A program made the position numbers and the translations under genes. Of a stretch of 64,000 bases of DNA, positions 57,571 through 64,000 are shown one piece after another (position 1 is the stretch's first letter; every line of letters begins with the position of its first letter). The DNA is from Ceratodon purpureus (taxonomy: Eukaryota > Streptophyta > Bryopsida > Pseudoditrichales > Ditrichaceae): positions 105,249,281-105,313,280 of the forward strand of contig CM026426.1 in NCBI GenBank assembly GCA_014871385.1, given 5' to 3'. The notes under the pieces are model-generated. The model ran no database searches. It was given only the letters and a program-made list of their open reading frames with translations, and was not told the origin of the DNA.

Positions 57571-57879
57571 CTAATGAACAGAATGTAAATAGCACCTATA
57601 CAAAATTGATGGAATAGATAATAAGGGGTGTAGGGCTATGGCGGCATTCACATCGTCGTGATGTATGGTGACGGTTCGCTGGAGCCGCTCCTGACCACGA
57701 TCATGTAGTCGCATACATCTTGAAAACACTACCAAAGTAGGTGGTGAGCAACTAATCCTGAACATTTCCATGGAGCTGGCGAAAGGAACGGTGGGTGCTA
57801 AAATGAATTGACAGACTTCGAGCAGCTGCACCGCGGACCTGTAAGCACGTTCGGGTAATGATGGCATCAGTAAAGACAA
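57571..57879 (-). CDS. Probable exon of the same unknown mobile-element gene
   Basis: Open for 102 codons with RAYRSAVQLLEVCQFILAPT, MRLHDRGQERLQRTVTIHHD and VNAAIALHPLLSIP. It looks protein-like, but I recognise no family. Same strand and spacing as the other segments of the 55-60 kb gene. Confidence 0.4.
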   Translation of the reverse strand: MSLLMPSLPERAYRSAVQLLEVCQFILAPTVPFASSMEMFRISCSPPTLVVFSRCMRLHDRGQERLQRTVTIHHDDVNAAIALHPLLSIPSILYRCYLHSVH

Positions 57880-58144
57880 TAGCAGTATCTGTGTACAAGA
57901 AACGAAGGCATCTTTCTCAATCTGTGCTTACTGTTTTTTCCTCAATTTATTGAATATTTACCGTTTGAGGGAGATGAATCCTATCACTTACGTCGTTGGT
58001 ATGCTGTTCGTGCAATGGCTGAACAAGAATTTAATTGAATTTACATTTGCATCATTATAAGACAGTGGTGAGACTAATAAGTTCACGCGAGGTAAAAAGC
58101 AACATTGATAACCGGGTAGTATGAAATGGCATGAAAGGAAAAGA

Positions 58145-58495
58145 TTATCTCACCGGCTAATTCACTTTGCTGACTTCCACCAAGTTCAATAACCTTGTTT
58201 GCCACAAAATGGTTGCGTCTTTGTTGAAATCCCCCGTCAGAGCATCCCCGATCGTGACGATCCCATCCCGCTGTTGATCCGGATATATAACACTGGGGTT
58301 TGTGCCCACTCAGGATAGACGTGTTCTATGGTAACTAACTGCATTCTGTGCTGCCAAGAGACGCCTTGGATGTGGGGCACTAGTTTTTTCTTGTTGGAAC
58401 GCCAGTGCTGACCACAACGTCCAACAGCGACTGTTGTGTTTTGCAGGTGAGGATGCAGCACCGACACTGCTTTTCTGAGCGGAATGGGGTCGCAC
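58145..58495 (-). CDS. Probable exon of the same unknown mobile-element gene
   Basis: Two overlapping open frames; one reads VTIEHVYPEWAQTPVLYIRI, another continues with GIVTIGDALTGDFNKDATIL and LWQTRLLNLVEV to a GTGAG donor near 58153, suggesting a frameshift. Weak resemblance to Ulp1-like protease parts found in some CACTA proteins; not secure. Confidence 0.3.
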
Positions 58496-58589
58496 TACAA
58501 AATGAAACCTCTGCTTAGATTGACATTTTCAGACCATTTTCTAAAGTGATTAGACACTGAAAAACTAAATGGCATGGGAGAGAGTCAGT

Positions 58590-58881
58590 GTGTTTACCAT
58601 CTCGGCGCGTGGTTTGTTGATAGCGGAAGGCACATAATCCAGAAATTTGGACGGTCTTTTCCTCTTCCGTGTTGGCCGTTGCATTGTGGCGCATCCCGAA
58701 CCAGAGCCCTGCATCTCATTAGCTGTTGTGTTTGTTTTCTCTACTTGTTTGGGGGCCGCTCTTTTAGGTCCTAGTTTTGTGACATTCACTCGTTGCGACC
58801 TCTCCGGAGACTCTGATGTGCTTGCGTGACCATGACCACAACTCAGCAACTGAACATGCTCGCATGTACGACATACTGAGC
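58590..58881 (-). CDS. Basic exon of the same unknown mobile-element gene
   Basis: The acceptor is GCTCAG and the donor GTAAAC (58589). It encodes a CRTCEHVQLLSCGHGH start, then Ser/Thr/Lys-rich sequence ending RPTRKRKRPSKFLDYVPSA, a likely nuclear-localisation and DNA-binding stretch. Confidence 0.45.
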
Positions 58882-58913
58882 TACGCTATTTTAGGAACGT
58901 AAGTAAGTCGTAT

Positions 58914-59153
58914 TCATTTAGTGACAAATGAGGTGTCCATGAGGGAGAAGAAATAAGTGGGGAGTGCTGGTGTGGAGCGTTTACAGATTGTCGAGGGCCG
59001 CAACTGAGAGCAAAGAATCTCCGCGTTATCGGGTAACCCAAACGCTGCTTGTAAATCGTCAACGGAGTTGTCATTCGCCTTGAGCTTGTAGGGTTCTGGT
59101 AAATTGTCAGTGCTGAATATCGGCTCACATCCTGCAGAGGTTTGCAGTCCCAC
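58914..59153 (-). CDS. Probable exon of the same unknown mobile-element gene
   Basis: Open for 80 codons: GLQTSAGCEPIFSTDNLPEP, VDDLQAAFGLPDNAEILCSQ, then a stop at 58914. The 3' splice border is not clear. No family recognised. Confidence 0.35.
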   Translation of the reverse strand: MGLQTSAGCEPIFSTDNLPEPYKLKANDNSVDDLQAAFGLPDNAEILCSQLRPSTICKRSTPALPTYFFSLMDTSFVTK

Positions 59154-59308
59154 TTCTATTCTTGAAAATCATGCAAACGGTCAGCGCATATTAAAAACTG
59201 ACGGGTACGTCTACAATCACGAGAGCTATGTACCTCTACTTATCTAACATCTCCTCTACATATTTGAACATCCGAAAATCAAAATTCAACATTCCTTTCA
59301 ATTCTGAC

Positions 59309-59768
59309 CTGGAAGGGACGTGCTTGGATCTTCTATAAATGTGTCCTCCGAAACAGATGATCCCAAACACATTCTCTCGTCTGTTCCCCGTCTTGGAGGC
59401 GGAGTAGTTGTCTTCCCCTTCCTGACATTGCTTGCTCTTTGATCCGGCGGACTCGACGCACAGCCACCGTCATCGATGGCTACGTCTCTTACCGCTCTTA
59501 TGCCACCGGGTTGCAAAATTGCCTCTAGAAGCTGGTCTAATTTTTTGTTGACCATCGCCATTACTTTCTTGTTTTCAGACCTATCAATATCTACTTCGGC
59601 CCTCTACGTCGAAATGCCTTGAACCTGGCTAGTGATTGCAGCAAGCTCTCGGGTTATGGACCGGGCCACAGCGTCCGACTTCTTCCTCTGAGCAACATAT
59701 GTGGTGGCGTGGCTGGGTGTGCCGGTTCCCTCGTTGATACCCTGCTTGTACACGTTGTCAGTTTTCAT
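59309..59768 (-). pseudogene. N-terminal coiled-coil exon of the unknown mobile-element gene, with internal TAG
   Basis: Starts MKTDNVYKQGINEGTGTPSH and reads through helical sequence (KKSDAVARSITRELAAITSQ) into an in-frame TAG at 59604-59606. The same frame continues with RAEVDIDRSENKKVMAMVNK and a Ser/Pro/Arg-rich tail to a donor GTCAGA at 59308. A possible preceding exon, 59965-59897, is phase 0 on both sides with CAG acceptor and GTAATC donor. Confidence 0.5.
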
Positions 59769-59896
59769 AATGAGAGGGGTTATTCATATCGTCGAGATGA
59801 GGTTACGCACTTAATGGGAGAATGATATATCAGTATAATGTATATGACAGTGTTTTTATACTGAAGTGATGAATAGATAGGTGAAGAATCGATTAC

Positions 59897-59965
59897 CTGA
59901 GATGACGGGTTGTGTGGATTGGAGGCTGGTGTGCTCGTAGTACCCTCTTTTGAGAGGTTATTAAT
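59897..59965 (-). CDS. Possible 23-codon exon upstream of 59768
   Basis: INNLSKEGTTSTPASNPHNP then SSQ, bounded by AAACAG and GTAATC. Short and low-complexity. Confidence 0.3.
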
Positions 59966-60065
59966 CTGTTTTTGGTTATAACGGAAGTCATGAACGCAAT
60001 ACATGTGTAGAAACACTATGTGCATAAGAACTAGTAACAACTGCAAGAAAGTCACCGTCCCCCTA

Positions 60066-61556
60066 CGGGCACCATGTAGGCAAATGTAGATATTCTACAT
60101 GTGCATGACTTCGACCAGTATAAGATACACATAAGCTAATCCTCAGCTATACGTGAAACTGAATATGACTGGACGAATGAGTAATGAGGACAATGAACCG
60201 CTTACTTGAGGTCGGCTGTCATTCATAGCCGTGGAACCCGCGAGATCGTCACCGGTTGCAGAATCTTACTCCCAATCCAGATCCTCCCAGAAAATACATT
60301 CGTCGTCCTTGTCCAACAATGGCTTCACCAACGTGCGAAATAGACCGTGACATTTCAGATAGGACACATACTTTGAGATAGAAATTGAGGCGGATATCTA
60401 AGTTCAAAGAGAAAAAAGAGATAACTGTAGCACGACGTGGTACTCGTATTCCTCCGGAAAGCACTTAATTCACACTAAATACCCTCCAAAGTAAACCACT
60501 CCGTGTTCAGTCCCACGAAGACCTATAGTTTTCCTCCTTTTAGACCATAACGAAAATCACCACCCGAATCCAACCGTCTTCCGTCCCACGACCGGTTGTC
60601 CTGACCCGATAGTTTTTGCCTCATTCCTATTTTTCGGCTTTTTAGACTAGTGGCCGGTTCCCATTGATCCATCTATTCTTTCAAGTGGCTGGATTCTCCA
60701 CCGTCCTGAGACTTAAAGTGGCTGGAAACCCCACTGTTCCTATCTACCACCCGGAGAGTGGAGTAATAATCCTTCCGTATAGCTAGAGAACGGTCCGGAT
60801 AGCTACTCAGTCCCGGTTACAGATACGGAAATCATACACCAATGACATCACCTCACGGTTGTAAAGTATCCTAACTATATCATCACCCTTCCGGATTCGT
60901 TCGCAGTAGGTAATCCGGCTTTTATCCCATCTACAGGAAGCGACCGGTCCGCTCTCGGTTTCCGGTGTACACACGGCTCTCCGTGTCCTTAAGACTACCA
61001 GCCCCGCTTCAGTACGTCTTCCCTCCCCTCCAGGCTCCTTCCGGTACTGGAAACCGTCAACACTCGGCGTTTGACACCTTCCCAATCTCTCCGGGCGCTC
61101 TCCAAACTACCACACTGTTCAACACTCCTCCGGAACACTACTAGAGACAATAGTACCAACAAACCGTTACGGTAACGGACCAGTCAGTCAGCCGGTCGAT
61201 ACAACAAATCCAAAAGTATATTCTCAAAACGGCGTACAAAAACAAGGCCCCGGCCTTGGAAAAACGTCAAGCTTAAGTACTAATCCTAACGGGCCTATAG
61301 CAATTAAGTGGCCGACCGAGATCCAGAATTTCCGGATCTTGGATCCCGGGTATCCCGGACCGGTGGCCGCCTTCTATTCCTAGTTACTGCCGCTATCTAT
61401 CCGGATTGTCAGCCGGGTGCAATCGAGCCCCATCGTTAGTCGCTGCCAGTTTATCCAGTCCTTATCCTAACTCCTACTCCTTGCTCTTATCCAACCTTGG
61501 GCTGTGCCGGGTTCCATCCGGTCGTTCCTTCTTATGTACCTCTTTCTTCAACTTCT
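60066..61556. other. GC-richer DNA dense in CCGG, no gene recognised
   Basis: From about 60.48 kb the sequence is packed with TCCGG/ACCGG motifs and lacks long open frames that look coding. It directly follows (on the minus strand) the coiled-coil ORF ending at 61557, so it may be the non-coding 3' part or LTR of the same element. I could not find a second copy or TG...CA borders to prove an LTR. Confidence 0.4.
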
Positions 61557-62591
61557 TCAGTGAGGTGTGGCTCCCGGGGTATCTGGTACCGGATGGTCAG
61601 TCGCCTTTCGGACTCGTCCTGCCTGTGTCGCCGGTGAGGGAGATTGTGCAGCCACCGGGGTTACACCGAGATCCACCCGCATACGTTCCGGAGAGGGAGA
61701 TCCCTGTACCGGAACAAAGCCAGCTCCCGGCGGTGGTCCTTGGTCCCCCTCCAAATGGATGTTCTCGGGGTCAACAGCCTCGACTCCTTCCGGATTGGGC
61801 AGGTTGTGCAGATTGTCCAAGGTGTCTGGAAGAGGATCCTCTAACGGTTGTCCAAGCTCCGGTTGAACTGGCCGGATGGTTGACTGTACCGGAAAGGCTA
61901 AGGGTGGTACTTGTGCCGGCCCCATAGTTGGTGCCGATGGTCTGGGCTCCTCTCAATCTGCCGGTGGCTCTGGTGGTCTTGACGGACCATCCTTTCTGGG
62001 GCAGAGGATTTCCACTAGGTGTCTCATCTGCAACCAAGTGTCCCTCATCACCTGCGTCCGGTCGTGCATGAATTTCACGATCAATTTCCGAGCCGGATCC
62101 GGTTGACGGGTCAAGAATGCTTGGTAGACGACGTACTGATTTGCCACATCCACCGGAAGGGCTAAGGTAGCCTTGACCTCCACAACAGACTGGATGGCAT
62201 GGGCTGCCCGGTCACGGGCGTCATTGAAGTCCTTTTGGGCATCATGCACCTCTTGCTGGAGTTTGTTGATCCTCTCTCGGTACTGATCCATCTGGTCGAC
62301 ATGCTGGGCCTGTAGACTGGCCAGGTCCCGGTGTTTGTGAAGGATGACAATGCATTCTTCCAACCGGTTAGTGCCCGTAAGCTAAACTACCTCCTTCACC
62401 AACCGGCTCTCGAGCTGCCTAGTTGCATGTAGGTACTGGACATACGCCGCCATCTGTTCCGACAGGTTGAATAGGTCTTGGCACGGGTCCCCGGTGTGGA
62501 CCGGTGGCCTAGTGGGTTTGAGGACTTCCGTGTTCAGGTTACGCCTAGTCGGTGTGGGACAGCCCATTTGTTTTAGGCGAAAGGTCGCCAA
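61557..62591 (-). pseudogene. Coiled-coil mobile-element ORF interrupted by two in-frame stops
   Basis: One frame stays open for 345 codons except for TAG at 62382-62384 and TGA at 61953-61955. The first part has GDPCQDLFNLSEQMAAYVQY, the middle is a coiled coil (QMDQYRERINKLQQEVHDAQ, RKLIVKFMHDRTQVMRDTW), and the last part is Pro-rich. It might be a capsid-like (gag) or accessory transposon protein; no domain is recognised. The reading begins close to a CACTA-like motif at 62605. Confidence 0.5.
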
Positions 62592-62599
62592 ATAGCTCC

Positions 62600-63000
62600 G
62601 TTCACACTACGCTGGCGAAATAACCCTTTGCAAATAAATGAATGAAAATTATTTTTTCGCCAGGATGATACTCACTTACTTTCTGTGATCGTCACTTTGC
62701 GTGGGGGGTACGCAAGGGTTTCGCCAGGGTTAGTGCTCATTTTCCGCTGAATGTGTTTCGGTGATAGCCAGAGTCTCCACCGCGAGGAGAGAGCCTTCGC
62801 CGGATGCGGATTTCCTTCTTTGAGTGTCGCCAGCTTGCACTCCGATTGCGATACTTGTTTCGCCTAACTTCGTTGATGTAGTTGCACTAATCCGGCTCTC
62901 TGTTCGCCCGGGATTGCGAAATCTGCGCTGACGAAGAAGCCCGCTGAGCGCTGGCGCCTTCCAATGTGGAGCTAGATTAGCAATTTACAGGTGGGTGACT
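62600..63000. repeat. Cluster of TCGCCAG/CTGGCGA motifs, candidate transposon subterminal region
   Basis: At least seven TCGCC(A/G) or TGGCGA motifs in 400 bp (62611, 62656, 62730, 62797, 62828, 62856, 62950), starting just inside CACTACGCTGGCGAAA (62605). Such clusters are typical transposase-binding repeats near an element end, and the plus-strand zinc-finger gene follows. Confidence 0.5.
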
Positions 63001-63209
63001 CGAATTGTGCAACTCCTGCGATCTGCAAGCGTCCTCGCAGGTAAGTATAAACTTCCCCCTCAATTCTGTGAATCACACAATGCATGTCGTCAATTGTGCA
63101 ATTTGCTTGCTTCATCGTTGAGGGTTTTCAATGTGCTTAGGGTTTTGCAATTACTTGCGGTTTTTTGGCCGCCACATTGTTTCTAATTCCCTGTGCTTTG
63201 TTGTCCGAG

Positions 63210-64000
63210 ATGGAGGGGAGTGATTCTATGGCGCAGGAACTCGAAATGAGCCCGATTGCTCAGACAACGGGGGCTGCACCGGATCGGGAGAGAGTTCAGG
63301 AGAGGCTCGAGAGAATTCGGAAATTAAAGGAGGAGTAGAAGATTCGAGCCCAGAAGGCTGCCGCGGGGAAGGACATTCGAAGCCGTTGTTCGAAGGAGCT
63401 CAGTGACCGCGACAAGGCGAAGAAGTTGACAACGATCCAAACATTTTTCAACCGGGGGGGACGGCGGTGCCAAAGCGGCGGAAGTCTGGAGAGTCGTCAG
63501 GGGTCGACGACGAGCTCGAGGCCGGGGCTGTGGAGGGCGCTGCAATTACCCTACTGTCCTCGGATGATGGAGGGTGTCGGAGAAGGAGACGGTCCTGTAC
63601 TGATGAAGAGGGATCCGGTGGCGGGGCAACTTCTGAGGAATCAGCAGAGCTCGATCTCGACGGGCTTTCTGAGGAAGAGCTCGTCCATGTCTCTGAAGGT
63701 GAAGGCAGCGACGACGAATCGGACGATGGGGGACCTGTGAAGCCCCCTCCCTTCAAGAAGGCAAAGAAGTCGTATGATCTGACGAGGAGGTTTCAGATGG
63801 AGTGGGCGGCCAGGCTCCCCTGGGCCGAGTCTATCCTTTCCACCGATGGTCGCCTTCACATGGTGAAGTGCAGAGTCTGTAGCACCGTGGAAGGGAAGCC
63901 CAAGGTGTTGGCACCGAAATTGGACACCTTACTGAAACACGAAGGGCGACGAAGAGCTACAGCTGAAAATCCTGGGAAGAAGATACGAAAGGGGGATGTC
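63210..64000 (+). pseudogene. BED-like zinc-finger transposase-type protein, N-terminal part, broken
   Basis: Starts ATG at 63210 (MEGSDSMAQELEMS). The frame meets TAG at 63336-63338, continues as basic, helical sequence (RCSKELSDRDKAKKLTTIQT) to a run of seven G (63454-63460), after which a frame shifted by one base takes over. That frame has an acidic Ser/Glu/Asp region (DLDGLSEEELVHVSEGEGSD) and then FQMEWAARLPWAESIL, VKCRVCSTVEGKPKVLAPKL and DTLLKHEGRR. The CX2C...H arrangement with a preceding aromatic segment resembles the BED-type fingers heading hAT-like transposases and related plant proteins. The catalytic domain would lie beyond the window. Two lesions make it a pseudogene as read. 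Confidence 0.55.

Noticed and set aside
7034..63338. Nuclear stop-codon reassignment or RNA editing to explain the in-frame TAG/TAA codons
   Set aside because: The dynein and LINE genes use TAA/TGA normally and have no internal TAG. U-to-C editing is known from plant organelles, not nuclear transposons. Mutation of silenced elements explains the pattern more simply.

Overview
The window looks like nuclear DNA from a plant with swimming sperm. Two observations support this. First, the plus strand carries the C-terminal end of an axonemal inner-arm dynein heavy chain, spread over five exons (22988-44755) that all join in frame. Flowering plants and conifers lack such genes; bryophytes, lycophytes, ferns, cycads, Ginkgo and charophyte algae keep them. 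Second, almost everything else is plant-type mobile DNA: a CACTA (TNP2/DUF4218) transposase, an L1-like LINE with DUF4283/CCHC and zf-RVT domains, a Ty3/gypsy chromovirus relic, PIF/Harbinger-type elements and foldback MITEs. Introns of 5.3 and 14.7 kb point to a large genome. I cannot name the species. I see no rRNA, tRNA, CRISPR array or prokaryotic-style operon.

Layout. Positions 1-10.45 kb: a decayed CACTA-type element with TNP2 on the minus strand, a spliced Ser/Arg-rich second gene on the plus strand, and a TAGTG-type end near 10447. 10470-16618: a well-preserved 6.1-kb DNA transposon of uncertain superfamily, with 40-bp imperfect inverted ends, a three-exon 982-residue transposase-like gene on the minus strand and a 317-residue plus-strand ORF. 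16.87-18.86 kb: a spliced plus-strand gene of a mobile-element family I do not recognise. 19.79-20.9 kb: a broken LINE ORF1. 21.3-22.2 kb: a long foldback element. 22.99-44.76 kb: dynein exons, with introns stuffed with a 1344-bp Harbinger-type element, a G-rich minisatellite, dispersed repeats, a gypsy relic (35.0-40.4 kb) and a 419-bp MITE related to the 6.1-kb transposon. 45.2-46.6 kb: a second, apparently identical 1344-bp Harbinger copy in inverted orientation, nested in a small foldback. 46.95-53.40 kb: a full-length, intact-looking LINE with 16-bp target duplications. 53.5-53.9 kb: a diverged Harbinger relative. 55.2-60 kb: a spliced minus-strand mobile-element gene with a domain shared with the gene at 16.9 kb. 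60.5-64 kb: GC-richer DNA with a coiled-coil ORF broken by stops and the start of a BED-like zinc-finger transposase that runs off the window.

The only apparent host gene is the dynein. Its three introns that stay under 200 bp or carry no insertion contrast with two that absorbed most of the insertions. The remaining genes are mobile-element genes. Several are open over hundreds of codons but cut by isolated in-frame stops, seven of nine of them TAG, which fits decay by deamination at methylated CAG sites. The most interesting candidate for an undescribed system is the 6.1-kb transposon plus its short relative in the dynein intron.
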